Of a stretch of DNA of 43,672 bases, positions 25,278-34,869 are shown in pieces. The stretch lies in contig PLYM01000218.1 of assembly GCA_003153375.1 (NCBI GenBank), forward strand, positions 1 to 43,672, given 5' to 3'. The DNA is from Planctomycetaceae bacterium. GTDB lineage: Bacteria > Planctomycetota > Planctomycetia > Pirellulales > PALSA-1355. Below the pieces are notes generated by a model that had not been told where the DNA came from, did no database searches, and saw only the letters and a program-made list of their open reading frames with translations. Position numbers and translations under genes: made by a program. The first letter of the stretch is position 1, and each line of letters opens with the position of its first letter.

Positions 25278-27230
25278 ATGCCCCGCGAGAGAAGCCGCCA
25301 AAAATTCACCGAATATCAACGGCTCTTGCGCGAGAAACGCCGCCGGGGTCCGGATTCCAAGGACGACAAGTCACGTGGCAAGGATCGCCAGCCACGTTCC
25401 TTCTGGCGGCTGCTGGTCGAATTCTGGCGGATGCTGGCCGGGCACCACGTGGCGGTCGTCTTCTCCCTGGCCACGGTCACAGTCGCTACGCTGCTGGCCC
25501 TGGTGCCGCCAGCGGCCACGAAACTGATGATCGACAACGTGCTGGCCGACAAGCCGCTGGGGCGCCCCTGGTCCGACTTTTTTCCCAGCGCGCTCGACCG
25601 CTGGCAACTGCTGGGTTGTCTGGCCGGCGGGGTGCTCGCGATTTCGCTAATCGAGACCGCAGTACGGCTGGTGGGGCGATGGTTTGCCACGCGCACGGTC
25701 GCCCGAGTGCAGATCACGACGCGACGCAAGGCATTTGAGCATGCCGTGCGGCTGCCGCTACATCGGGTGCAGCAAATCAAGAGCGGCGGCGTGGCCAGCA
25801 TCCTGCGCGATGACGCCGGCAGCATTCCCGAACTGATCTTCAGCATGCTCTACAACCCCTGGCGGGCGGTCGTCCAATTGCTGGGCAGCCTCGCCATCCT
25901 GATGCTGGTCGATTGGCGGTTGCTGCTGGGCTCGCTGATTTTGCTGCCGGTGATCTACCTGACGCATCGCACCTGGATCGGACGCATCCGACCGCTCTAT
26001 CGCGACATTCGCATCCAGCGCCAGGACATCGACAGCACCACCACCGAAGCCTTCGCGGGCATGCGCGTCGTGCGGGCCTTTGGTCGCCAGCGCAGCGAGA
26101 GCAGCCGCTTTACGTTTGGCAACCACTACATGGCCCGGCAGCAACTGCACGTTTGGTGGTGGGCCCGCATCGTCGAGGTCATCTGGGAGATCGTCATTCC
26201 CACTGCTTCGGCGGCCTTGCTGCTCTATGGCGGCGCGCGGGTGCTCGAGGGCGATTTGTCGCTGGGCGACTTGATGATGTTCCTGGTCTACCTGGTGATG
26301 CTGCTGGGCCCGATCGCCACGCTGGCCAATAGTGCGGCCGCGTTCCAAAGCAGCCTGGCCGGGCTCGAACGCGTGCTCGACCTGATGGACGAGCGCCAGG
26401 AGATGGACGACAACCCCGAGGCCATGTCGATCAAGAAGGACGAGGTCGAGGGACGGATCATACTGCGCTCGGTTAGCTTTCGCTATCCTGGGTCGAGCGA
26501 CCTGGTGCTGGGCGACGTCGAACTCGACGTGCCGGCCGGTCAGACGATCGCGCTGGTGGGCCGCAGCGGCGCGGGAAAAACGACGCTCACGAATCTCGTG
26601 GCGCGATTTTATGACCCCACCGAGGGCGCGGTGGAGCTCGACGGCATGGACTTGCGGCAGATCGACGTCGAGAGCTATCGCCGGGTGTTGGGTATCGTCG
26701 AGCAGGATGTCTTCCTGTTCGATGGCACCGTGGCCGACAACATCGCCTATGCGGTGCGCGGCGCCACGGCCGCGCAAATTGAAGACGCGGCCCGCGCGGC
26801 CAATGCGCACGAGTTTATCGTCGCGCTCGATAAGGGCTATCAGACCATCATCGGCGAGCGAGGCGTGCGGCTGAGCGGCGGGCAGCGCCAACGGCTGGCC
26901 ATCGCTCGGGCGCTGTTGGCCGATCCGCGGATCCTGATCCTGGACGAAGCCACCAGCAATCTGGACAGTGAAAGCGAGCGGTTGATTCAACAGAGCCTGG
27001 TAACGCTGATGCGGGGCCGCACCTGCTTTGTCATTGCCCATCGGCTGAGCACGATCAGCCATGCCGATCGCATCGTGGTGCTGCAAGCGGGCCACATCGT
27101 CGAGGTCGGCACGCACGACGAGCTGTTGGCCCAGAGCGGCCCCTATCGGCAAATGGTCGATATCCAGACCCTCGGCGACGGCCCGCTGTGGTCGCCCGAA
27201 CCTGCTGGCCCTGCATTCGGGCCGAGCTAA
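25278..27230 (+). CDS. ABC exporter, fused permease and ATPase (MsbA-like)
   Basis: 650 residues, start ATG 25278. A basic N-terminal tail (residues 1-40, Arg/Lys-rich) is followed by a six-helix transmembrane domain (about 50-360) with the usual exporter coupling-helix pattern, and an ATPase domain (about 390-625). The Walker A motif is GRSGAGKTT (K434). The signature LSGGQ lies at 532-536, and Walker B is ILILDEATSNLD, followed by the H-loop IAHRLSTI. All catalytic motifs are intact, so the pump should be active as a homodimer. The family exports lipids, peptides or drugs; an MsbA-like lipid A-core flippase is only one possibility. It stands as a single gene; the next gene starts about 150 bases later and belongs to a different group. 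Confidence 0.93.
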   Translation: MPRERSRQKFTEYQRLLREKRRRGPDSKDDKSRGKDRQPRSFWRLLVEFWRMLAGHHVAVVFSLATVTVATLLALVPPAATKLMIDNVLADKPLGRPWSDFFPSALDRWQLLGCLAGGVLAISLIETAVRLVGRWFATRTVARVQITTRRKAFEHAVRLPLHRVQQIKSGGVASILRDDAGSIPELIFSMLYNPWRAVVQLLGSLAILMLVDWRLLLGSLILLPVIYLTHRTWIGRIRPLYRDIRIQRQDIDSTTTEAFAGMRVVRAFGRQRSESSRFTFGNHYMARQQLHVWWWARIVEVIWEIVIPTASAALLLYGGARVLEGDLSLGDLMMFLVYLVMLLGPIATLANSAAAFQSSLAGLERVLDLMDERQEMDDNPEAMSIKKDEVEGRIILRSVSFRYPGSSDLVLGDVELDVPAGQTIALVGRSGAGKTTLTNLVARFYDPTEGAVELDGMDLRQIDVESYRRVLGIVEQDVFLFDGTVADNIAYAVRGATAAQIEDAARAANAHEFIVALDKGYQTIIGERGVRLSGGQRQRLAIARALLADPRILILDEATSNLDSESERLIQQSLVTLMRGRTCFVIAHRLSTISHADRIVVLQAGHIVEVGTHDELLAQSGPYRQMVDIQTLGDGPLWSPEPAGPAFGPS

Positions 27231-27382
27231 GCCGGCCGGCCCAGCGACGAACTTGATCGACGTCTGGCCGCAAGGCTATGATGACCTGCTGACGACTCGC
27301 GCTGGGGGGAAATCCTCCGAGAGTTGCGAGCGGCGAGGCGGCTGTCTTCAACAGGGGCCGCCAATCAAGTTTCGGGGGCGCG

Positions 27383-29710
27383 ATGCGATTGCTGCGATAC
27401 TCGAGCGACGGGCGGCAGAGCGTGCGGCGCCACGGTCGTTGGCTGGGGCTGCTGGCCACCGTGGCCTGCCTGACGTGGTCGGCCCGTGCTGAAGAGGCCC
27501 GTGTCGGGGAGGTCCGCCCGCAGCGGTCGTCGTGGGCCTTCACCGCGCCTCGCCCCCCCACGGTCCCCGCGGTGCAAAACGCCGGCTGGGTGGCAACACC
27601 GATCGACGCGTTTATTCTGCAAGGGCTCGAAGAGAAGGGACTCGAGCCCAGTCCGCCGGCCGACAAATTGACGCTGTTGCGGCGCGTGACGTTCGATCTG
27701 ACCGGCCTGCCCCCTTCTCCCGCCGAGCAGCAAGCGTTCTTGGCCGATGACGCGGCGGATGCATATCCCCGATTGGTCGATCGGCTGCTCGACTCGCCCC
27801 GCTATGGCGAGCGGTGGGCCCAGCATTGGTTGGACATCGTGCGCTACGCCGAGACTGACGGTTTCAAGGAAGACGCCTTTCGCCCCAACGCACACAAGTA
27901 TCGCGACTACGTGATTCGGGCGTTGAACGCCGACCTGCCCTATGACCGCTTCATCCGCCAGCAACTGGCCGGCGACGAACTGGAGTGTGACAACCCCGAA
28001 GCGCTGATCGCCACGGGGCTCAATCGACTTTACCCCGACGAATACAACGCGGCCAACGTGCGGCAGCGGCGGCAGGAAATTCAGGACGACCTGACCGACA
28101 CAACCAGCCTGGCTTTCTTGGGACTGACGGTCGGTTGTGCTCAGTGTCACGATCACAAGTTCGATCCGATTTCGCAGGTCGACTACTACCGACTGCAAGC
28201 CTTCTTTGCCGGGCTGTTGCCGCGCGACGACGTGGCCGTGGCCAGCAGCGAACAAAAGCAAAAATACGCCGAGCAACTCGCGGCCTGGGAGCAGGCCACG
28301 CAAAAGATTCGCGACGAAATCGAAGCGATCGTGGCCCCCAAGCGGCAGGCGGCGCTCAAAGACGCGCTCTTAAAATTCGAGCCGGACATTCGCCAGGCCG
28401 TCGAAACGCCGCTCGATCAACGGACCACGTTGGACGAGCAACTGGCCGTGCAGGCCATGAAGTATGTTACCCCCAAATTGCGCGAGGTGCCCGGCAAGGC
28501 CCTCAAGGGGGACGAGAAGCAGCGCTACGAGGAGCTGCAAAAGGAGTTGGCCGCGTTCGATGCCTTGAAGCCCGCGCCGCTGCCGACGGCAATGGCCGTT
28601 GTCGATGGCGCCAGCCGTTTGCCGGCGACGTTTCGTCTGGTCTTGGGCAATTATCGGAAGCCCTTGGAAGAAGTGCAGCCCGGTTTTCCTGGTTGTCTCG
28701 GGGAGCCGGAGCCCAGCATTGTGCCCCCCTCGGGCAACACGACTTCGTCGGGTCGTCGCGCGGCGCTGGCCAATTGGCTGGCAAGTCGCGAGCATCCCCT
28801 GACGTCGCGAGTGATGGTGAACCGCATCTGGCAGCACCATTTCGGCGGCGGCATCGTGGCCACGCCGAACGACTTTGGCTCGATGGGCGAAGCGCCGTCG
28901 CATCCCGAGCTGCTCGATTGGCTGGCCGTCGAGTTCATGGACCGGGGCTGGAGCATGAAGGCCATGCACCGGCTGATGCTGCTGTCGGCCGCCTATCAGC
29001 AATCGTCGCAGGTGGATCTCGACAAGCCGGCCCACGCCCGGGCGCTAGATCGCGACGGCGGCAATCGGCTGTGGTGGCACGCCCGGCGGCAGCGACTTGA
29101 AGGCGAGGCGATTCGCGACGCAATGTTGAGCGTGTCGGGGCAACTCAACGACGCGATGTTCGGTCCCAGCGCCAAGCCGGAATTGCCCCAGGGCATCGAT
29201 GGCAAGCTGGCCTGGAAGCCCGACGCCAACGCCGCTGAGCGCAATCGCCGCTCAATCTACGTGATCGCCAAACGCAACCTGCGCTATCCGCTGCTCGAGA
29301 TGTTCGACCTGCCCGACATGCACAATAGCTGTGCGCAGCGTAGCACCACGACCACCGCGCCGCAGGCCCTGGCGCTGCTGAACAGCGATTTCGCGCTGGC
29401 GCAGGCGCAGCACTGGACCGGCCGGCTACTGGCCGAACAAGGCGGCAAGCAGAATCCACCCGATCTGTCGGCGGTGGTGCGAGCGGCCCTGGGCGAAGCG
29501 TTCTCGCGGCCAGCCAGCGACGAGCAATTGCAAGTCGCGGCGGAGTTTCTGGCGCGGCAAACCGCGGCGATTGCCCGCTCGGGCGACGCCACCGCTTCGG
29601 CCGTGCTGCCGACGCCCATGCCGGCCGGGATCGATCCGGCGCAGGCGGCGGCGCTGGTTGACTTTTGCCACGCGCTGCTCAACTCGAACGAATTCCTGTA
29701 CGTCGACTAG
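27383..29710 (+). CDS. DUF1549/DUF1553 protein (Planctomycetes cytochrome-like)
   Basis: 775 residues, start ATG 27383. A signal peptide (about 15-36, RWLGLLATVACLTWSARAEE) targets it outside the cytoplasm. The N-terminal DUF1549 domain (about 60-290) has TPIDAFILQGLEEKGLEPSP, then YGERWAQHWLDIVRYAETDGF and GCAQCHDHKFDP, a single CxxCH motif (C252, C255, H256). The C-terminal DUF1553 domain (about 450-770) has NPLTSRVMVNRIWQHHFG-like and APQALALLNSDFALAQA blocks. The middle part (about 295-400) contains charged helices. There is no separate N-terminal PSCyt1 cytochrome domain, unlike many relatives. Pairs of this protein with DUF1501 are very abundant in planctomycetes, where they are suspected of acting in degradation of complex polymers; no function is proven. 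It is the first gene of a three-gene operon. Confidence 0.92.
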   Translation: MRLLRYSSDGRQSVRRHGRWLGLLATVACLTWSARAEEARVGEVRPQRSSWAFTAPRPPTVPAVQNAGWVATPIDAFILQGLEEKGLEPSPPADKLTLLRRVTFDLTGLPPSPAEQQAFLADDAADAYPRLVDRLLDSPRYGERWAQHWLDIVRYAETDGFKEDAFRPNAHKYRDYVIRALNADLPYDRFIRQQLAGDELECDNPEALIATGLNRLYPDEYNAANVRQRRQEIQDDLTDTTSLAFLGLTVGCAQCHDHKFDPISQVDYYRLQAFFAGLLPRDDVAVASSEQKQKYAEQLAAWEQATQKIRDEIEAIVAPKRQAALKDALLKFEPDIRQAVETPLDQRTTLDEQLAVQAMKYVTPKLREVPGKALKGDEKQRYEELQKELAAFDALKPAPLPTAMAVVDGASRLPATFRLVLGNYRKPLEEVQPGFPGCLGEPEPSIVPPSGNTTSSGRRAALANWLASREHPLTSRVMVNRIWQHHFGGGIVATPNDFGSMGEAPSHPELLDWLAVEFMDRGWSMKAMHRLMLLSAAYQQSSQVDLDKPAHARALDRDGGNRLWWHARRQRLEGEAIRDAMLSVSGQLNDAMFGPSAKPELPQGIDGKLAWKPDANAAERNRRSIYVIAKRNLRYPLLEMFDLPDMHNSCAQRSTTTTAPQALALLNSDFALAQAQHWTGRLLAEQGGKQNPPDLSAVVRAALGEAFSRPASDEQLQVAAEFLARQTAAIARSGDATASAVLPTPMPAGIDPAQAAALVDFCHALLNSNEFLYVD

Positions 29711-29747
29711 CCCCCCCTGCCCTGCCTGCCAACGCCGAGAGCGCACG

Positions 29748-31205
29748 ATGTCGATATCACGCCAGCCGATCCGGCAACCCCACGTCGAGTGCCCCTCGTC
29801 GCGGCGCGATTTTTTGGCGCGTGCCGGCGGCGGCTTCGGCGGCCTGGCGCTGGCGTCGTTGCTGGCGAGCGAATCGCGCGGCGCGAGCCAGCCGGCGGAG
29901 AGCCGCAACGTGCTGGCGGCCCGATTGCCTCACTTTGCGCCGACGGCAACCAGCGTGATCTGGTGCTTTCTCGATGGCGGCGCCAGTCACATCGACTTGT
30001 TCGATCCGAAGCCCGCGCTTGACAAGCTCGATGGCCAGCCTCTGCCCGACAGCTTCGAACGCCCGGTGACGGCGATGGGCCGCACGGCCTACACGCCGCT
30101 GATGGCCTCGCGACGCAAGTTTGCCCAGCATGGCCAAGCGGGATTGTGGGTCAGCGATTGGTATCCCGAGATCGCCCAGTGCGCCGACGACCTGGCGGTG
30201 ATTCGCAGTTGCCACGCCGACGCCTTGAATCACGTGGGCGGCATCTGCCAGATGAACACCGGCAGCATCCTGGGCGGCCGTCCTTCGCTGGGCTCGTGGT
30301 GCTTGTATGGCCTTGGCAGTGAGTGTGACGATCTGCCGGGTTATGTGGTGCTGGCCGACGGTGGCGACAATCCACCCGGGGGAAACCGCAATTGGGGCAC
30401 CGGTTTCATGCCGGCCGCGTATCAGGGCACGAAGTTTCGCGATGGAAAGCTGCCCATTCTGCACGTGGCGCCGCCCGATGCCTCGGCCGACCCGCGTCAG
30501 CGGGGCAAGCTCGACTTCTTGCAGCAGCTCAACCGCCAGCATCTGCGCGGCCGTGAGGACGACAGCCGGCTGGAAGCCCGCATCGCCAGCTACGAGCTGG
30601 CCTTCCGCATGCAAGCCGCGGCGCCCGAGGCCATCGACCTGGCCAGCGAAACGGCCGTGACACGCGAGCTTTATGGGCTGGACCAGAAAGAGACCGCCCG
30701 CAATGGGCGAAACTGCCTGCTGGCCCGCCGGCTGGTGGAGCGCGGCGTGCGCTGCGTGCAGCTCTATATGGGCTCGGGCAGCAAGTGGGACGCGCACACG
30801 GATCTTGAAGACAACCACACACAGCATTGCCGAGAGAGCGATCGGCCGATCGCCGGATTGCTGCGAGATCTGAAACAGCGCGGGCTGCTGGAGAGCACGC
30901 TGGTGATCTGGGCTGGCGAGTTCGGTCGCACGCCAATGAGCGAAAGTGGCAACGGCCGCGACCACAACCCCTACGGCTTTTCGATCTGGATGGCCGGGGG
31001 CGGCGTGAAAGGGGGCGTCGCTTACGGCGCCACCGACGAGATCGGACTCTATGCCGTGGAGAACAAGGCCCACGTCAACGATCTGCACGCCACGATTCTA
31101 CACCTGCTGGGCATCGATCACGAACAACTGACGCTGCTGCACAACGGCCGGGCCGAGCGGCTGACCATTGTCGCCGGGCGCGTCATCCACGACATCCTGG
31201 CCTGA
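29748..31205 (+). CDS. DUF1501 protein, Tat-exported (sulfatase/phosphatase-like fold)
   Basis: 485 residues from the ATG at 29748. The N-terminus holds a twin-arginine signal, RRDFLARAGGGFGGLALASLLA (R19-R20), so the protein should be exported folded. The DUF1501 body belongs to the alkaline phosphatase/sulfatase-like group: VIWCFLDGGASHIDLFDPKP, RSCHADALNHVGGICQMNTGS, GEFGRTPMSESGNGRDHNPYGFSIWMAGGGVKGGVAYGATDE, and NDLHATILHLLGIDH. The GRDH and DLHATIL histidines are typical metal-site residues. It begins 37 bases after the DUF1549/DUF1553 gene and ends 11 bases before the aminotransferase gene, so the three are almost surely cotranscribed. Substrate is unknown; the DUF1549/1553 partner suggests that both act together outside the cytoplasm. 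Confidence 0.92.
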   Translation: MSISRQPIRQPHVECPSSRRDFLARAGGGFGGLALASLLASESRGASQPAESRNVLAARLPHFAPTATSVIWCFLDGGASHIDLFDPKPALDKLDGQPLPDSFERPVTAMGRTAYTPLMASRRKFAQHGQAGLWVSDWYPEIAQCADDLAVIRSCHADALNHVGGICQMNTGSILGGRPSLGSWCLYGLGSECDDLPGYVVLADGGDNPPGGNRNWGTGFMPAAYQGTKFRDGKLPILHVAPPDASADPRQRGKLDFLQQLNRQHLRGREDDSRLEARIASYELAFRMQAAAPEAIDLASETAVTRELYGLDQKETARNGRNCLLARRLVERGVRCVQLYMGSGSKWDAHTDLEDNHTQHCRESDRPIAGLLRDLKQRGLLESTLVIWAGEFGRTPMSESGNGRDHNPYGFSIWMAGGGVKGGVAYGATDEIGLYAVENKAHVNDLHATILHLLGIDHEQLTLLHNGRAERLTIVAGRVIHDILA

Positions 31206-31216
31206 AGCGACCCGCG

Positions 31217-32587
31217 ATGCCCTGCGACTCCACGATCTTTTCCAGATATCAGGCCAAGACGCCCAGTTCGGCACGGCTCTATCAACGGGCCGTCAACGTA
31301 CTGCCGGGCGGCGTGACGCACGACACGCGTTATCTGCACCCTCATCCGCTCTACATCAAGCGGGCGAGCGGCGCGCGCAAGTGGGATGTCGACGGCAACG
31401 AGTACGTCGACTACATCGGTGGCCACGGCGCGTTGCTGCTGGGACACAACGACCCGTTCGTGGTGCAGGCCGTGCAGGAGCAACTGGCCAAGGGCAGCCA
31501 TTTTGGCGCCGCCCACGAGATCGAAGTGCAATGGGGCGAGCAGGTGCAGAAGATGGTGCCCTGCGCCCAAAAGGTCCGCTTCACCGGCTCGGGCACGGAA
31601 TCGACCCTGCTGGCGATTCGGCTGGCGCGGGCCTTTACTGAAAAGCCAAAAATCGTGCGGTTTGCCGGGCACTTCCACGGCTGGCACGACCAGGTGGCCT
31701 TCGGCGTCACCTCACACTTCGACGGCACGGCCCCGCCGGGCGTGCTGGACGACGTCGCCAAGGGGGCGATCATTTGCCCCGCGAACGACATCGAAGCCCT
31801 GACGCGCGTGCTGGACGACCGCAACGACGTGGCCGCGGTGATCATTGAGCCATCGGGCGCCTCATTCGGGCTGGTGCCCGTGATGAAGGGCTTTTTGTCG
31901 CGGTTGCGCGAACTGACTCAGCGCAAGAACGTGCTATTGATTTTCGATGAAGTGATCACCGGGTTTCGCGTGGCTCCCGGCGGCGCCCAGGAGTTTTATG
32001 GCGTGACGCCCGACCTGGCGACGTTCGCCAAGATCCTGGCCGGCGGTTTTCCGGGCGGCGCGGTGGCGGGCCGGCGCGACGTGATGGACGTGATGACCCT
32101 GCGCGACGATCGCCGCTGGAATCTCGAGCACCGCGTGCCGCACCAGGGGACCTTCAACGCCAATCCGATTACGGCCGCCGCCGGCTTGGCCACGCTCAAG
32201 CTCATCGCCGGCAGCGACGCGATCGCGCGTGCCAATCGCACGGCCGAGATGCTGCGCGGACGGTTGAACGATGTGCTGCGTGAGGCGGGATCTCGCTGGC
32301 TGGCATACGGCGAGTTTTCCGGATTCCACCTGTTTCTCAACCCCGCGGGTCGCGACGCGCGGATCGAGGATATTTATGGCGGCAAGGTTCCGCAGGCTGA
32401 ACTCAAGGGCGCCGCGCCTGCGGCGCTGGTACACCAGTTGCGTTGCGGGCTGATATTGGGCGGTGCCGACATTTTCCCCTGGCCTGGCGGCTGCGTCTCC
32501 TCGGTTCACAATCAGCAGGACATCGAAACGACCGCCGCGGCGCTTGCCGAGTGCTTGAAGCTGATGGAAATCGAACGTCGGGGGTGA
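31217..32587 (+). CDS. Class III pyridoxal-phosphate aminotransferase (glutamate-1-semialdehyde aminomutase-like)
   Basis: 456 residues from the ATG at 31217. The fold-type I PLP enzyme shows NVLPGGVTHDTR near the start, WDVDGNEYVDYIGGHGALLLGH, VRFTGSGTESTLLAIRLARA, VIIEPSGA, FDEVITGFRV (Asp that contacts the PLP ring nitrogen), and FAKILAGGFPGGAVAGR, with K272 as the probable Schiff-base lysine. These match the aspartate aminotransferase family group that includes HemL. Placement in an operon with DUF1549/1553 and DUF1501, and deviations from HemL (for example AGGFPGG), argue against a tetrapyrrole role and for an aminotransferase or mutase acting on a keto or semialdehyde product of the exported pair's pathway. 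That is inference. No signal peptide is seen; it is cytoplasmic. The next gene is convergent. Confidence 0.9.
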   Translation: MPCDSTIFSRYQAKTPSSARLYQRAVNVLPGGVTHDTRYLHPHPLYIKRASGARKWDVDGNEYVDYIGGHGALLLGHNDPFVVQAVQEQLAKGSHFGAAHEIEVQWGEQVQKMVPCAQKVRFTGSGTESTLLAIRLARAFTEKPKIVRFAGHFHGWHDQVAFGVTSHFDGTAPPGVLDDVAKGAIICPANDIEALTRVLDDRNDVAAVIIEPSGASFGLVPVMKGFLSRLRELTQRKNVLLIFDEVITGFRVAPGGAQEFYGVTPDLATFAKILAGGFPGGAVAGRRDVMDVMTLRDDRRWNLEHRVPHQGTFNANPITAAAGLATLKLIAGSDAIARANRTAEMLRGRLNDVLREAGSRWLAYGEFSGFHLFLNPAGRDARIEDIYGGKVPQAELKGAAPAALVHQLRCGLILGGADIFPWPGGCVSSVHNQQDIETTAAALAECLKLMEIERRG

Positions 32588-32608
32588 CGTCCGTCAGTGA
32601 CACCGGCT

Positions 32609-34834
32609 CTACTGGTGTTGCAGAATCTGCTGCAACTGCTCGACGCGTTCCAGGTCGACGCCGGCGGGTTTGTGGTCGGTCAGCCAGGCCAGGTCCTCGA
32701 GCGCTTCGTCGCGGCGGTCGAGTCGCGAGCGGACGACGGCGCGGATCCAATGGAACTGGCCGTTTTCCGGGTCAATCGCCAGGATGGCGTTGACGTAACG
32801 ATGCGCCGCGCGGGGCTCGTTGCCCGACGTGTTGAGCAGATTTCCCAACATGCGGACGATGATGGCCCGCTTGGTCATGGCGGCGAAGTGTTCGGGGGTT
32901 GGCTCGCGATCGATGGCGGCTTTCACACGGCGTTCGGCTTCGGCACGCGTCAGCAGTTTGGCTCCCTCATAGACGTCGATCAATTGCCCTTCGCCTTTCG
33001 CGGGCCGGTGTTCCACGACGAAGTGCCCCGGCAGGCCGATGCCGACCACATGCAGACCGAGTCGATGGGCCAGTTCCATGTAGACGATCGAGAGCGTGAT
33101 CGGCAAACCTTCGCGGTCGTCTAGCACCTCGTTGAGATAGCTGTTCGAGCGGCTGTCGTAATCGCCTCGGCTGCCATGAAAACCGTTCTCTTCGAACAGA
33201 TACTTGCGCAGCGTTTCGAGACGTGTTGGCTCATCGGCTTCCGCCGGCACCTTGGCCGATATTTCATGGGCTAGGCGATTGATCTCTTCGCAATAGCCGT
33301 CGACGTCGACCTCTTCGTTGTCGAGCCGGGCCACGAGCAGCCCGGCGCGGAACAGGTCGATCTTGTCGTCATCACCCGACAGGGTTTGCGCGAGACTCGT
33401 CGTCACGCGCTCTTCATGCGTGGCCTGAGCCAACTCGCGCAGCCGGGCAGCCTGGGCGTCGAGTGCCGCCGCGCGATCGCGCAGCACGGTGGTGGCATAG
33501 GCTGCGTCGCCGGCCAGCGCGCTGACGATCTTCGGATTGATCGCGCTCGGCGAGGCGCCGTCGCCGACGAGTTTTTCGATGCGCTGGGCCTCGGATGCCG
33601 GAACGGTCACACGCGTCACTTCGCGGCCGACTTTAAAGCCTTTGAACTGGGCCTGCGTCTGGCGAAATTTCACCAGGCCCGCCTTGCCGCCAGTCAAGCC
33701 GGAGTCGGCCACTTCGACCACCGGTTGATCGTTGACGAAGCAGAGGATCTTGCCTTCCTCGAGCCGCACCCGCAAGGTGTTCCAACTGCCGGCGACATAG
33801 TGCCGGCTGGGCTGATCATAGAGAATCGTCCACGAGGCCACATCGGGGCCCTCGAACCGCGTGAGTCGCAGATGGCCATTGGTGGGATAGAAGCCATAGT
33901 GCTTGTCGCCCTCGGCACAAAACGCCAGACCGGCCGCGCCGGCCTCGTCGTTCATTTGCACGGTGACCGTCATCTCACAGGGGCGATCGGGCACCGCCGC
34001 TTCCGAAAGACACAACGAGCGTCCGCCGAAGCCCTGGCCTTGTCCCTCGACCGTAATGTGCCCCGACCGCTGCCGCCAGCGAGCGCCGAACGTCGGCTTC
34101 CACTCGTGCGGATCGAGCGCGCCGATCGTCAGCCAGCGCGACATCAAGATCGGATTCGGCTTTTCCAACAGCGGCTTGAGCAGATTGATCGTGAGCGCGA
34201 AGCCGAGATTCGGCGTGACCAGCGACTTCATGGTCAGTACGCCGTGTACGCGACCCTGCATGTCGATCAGCGGGCCGCCACTGTTGCCGGGCTCGATGGG
34301 AATGGCCAATTGCACCATCGGCCGGCCGTCCATCTCGCGCACGCCCGAGACCAAGCCGGCTACGACGCTGTTCTTCAGGCCGCGGGGATTGCCCAAGGCC
34401 AGCACGCTCTGGCCTTGCTTCAACTCGTCGGAGTTACCCAGTTCGAGCACGGGCAAGTCCGAGGCATCGATGCGCAAAATGGCCAGATCGAGCGCGCGGT
34501 CCGAAGCATGGATGGCCGTGGCTTCGAACTCGCGGCCGTCGGCCAATTGCACGCGCACGCCGCGGCCTTCGCCGATGACGTGGAAGTTCGTGGCGATCAG
34601 CCCATCGGCGACGACAAAGCCGGAGCCCAGCCCCTCGCGCTGGCCATTGCGACCGTCGGAAACGATGACAGCCACCGACTTGCGCACGCGTTCGGTGAGC
34701 TGCTCAACCGATGGCGACACGGCCGGCGGCGTGACTGTGGGCGAAGCTGCAGGCGCTGCCTCATCCGCCAACACCAGGGGCGTCAGGATCAACCAGGCCG
34801 CGCTCATCGCGGCAATTCGACGCAAGGCGCTCAT
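32609..34834 (-). CDS. Fusion of HtrA-like serine protease, lectin-like domain and SirB1/transglutaminase-like domain
   Basis: 741 residues from the ATG at 34834 (GGGAGC upstream); an in-frame ATG at 34858 is possible. A signal peptide (about 1-24) is followed by an S1C-type protease domain (about 45-235) with an intact triad: H85 in ATNFHVIG, D116 in ALDLAIL and S185 in PGNSGGPL. There is no PDZ domain. Residues about 245-405 form a beta-rich domain resembling a DUF1080/LamG-like lectin fold (WRQRSGHITVEGQGQGFGG, YHYVAGSWNTLRVRLEEGK-like strands). Residues about 475-690 are a SirB1/transglutaminase-like domain (EVDVDGYCEEINRLAHEI, FLEENGFHGSRGDYDSRSNSYLNEVL-like, GLPITLSIVYMELAHRLGL, GIGLPGHFVVEHR), in which the transglutaminase cysteine position is not cysteine. 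A TPR-like tail ends the protein. It follows the VOC gene by 35 bases. Confidence 0.85.
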   Translation of the reverse strand: MSALRRIAAMSAAWLILTPLVLADEAAPAASPTVTPPAVSPSVEQLTERVRKSVAVIVSDGRNGQREGLGSGFVVADGLIATNFHVIGEGRGVRVQLADGREFEATAIHASDRALDLAILRIDASDLPVLELGNSDELKQGQSVLALGNPRGLKNSVVAGLVSGVREMDGRPMVQLAIPIEPGNSGGPLIDMQGRVHGVLTMKSLVTPNLGFALTINLLKPLLEKPNPILMSRWLTIGALDPHEWKPTFGARWRQRSGHITVEGQGQGFGGRSLCLSEAAVPDRPCEMTVTVQMNDEAGAAGLAFCAEGDKHYGFYPTNGHLRLTRFEGPDVASWTILYDQPSRHYVAGSWNTLRVRLEEGKILCFVNDQPVVEVADSGLTGGKAGLVKFRQTQAQFKGFKVGREVTRVTVPASEAQRIEKLVGDGASPSAINPKIVSALAGDAAYATTVLRDRAAALDAQAARLRELAQATHEERVTTSLAQTLSGDDDKIDLFRAGLLVARLDNEEVDVDGYCEEINRLAHEISAKVPAEADEPTRLETLRKYLFEENGFHGSRGDYDSRSNSYLNEVLDDREGLPITLSIVYMELAHRLGLHVVGIGLPGHFVVEHRPAKGEGQLIDVYEGAKLLTRAEAERRVKAAIDREPTPEHFAAMTKRAIIVRMLGNLLNTSGNEPRAAHRYVNAILAIDPENGQFHWIRAVVRSRLDRRDEALEDLAWLTDHKPAGVDLERVEQLQQILQHQ

Positions 34835-34869
34835 CTCAACTGCTCCCGAGCTGTTCAACCGACACCGAA

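Noticed and set aside
25758-27152. 464-codon open frame on the minus strand
   Set aside because: Antisense to the ABC exporter with intact Walker and LSGGQ motifs; His/Gln/Arg-rich shadow translation.
31217-32587. Naming the aminotransferase hemL
   Set aside because: Family-level similarity is clear, but operon context and motif differences do not support a tetrapyrrole role.
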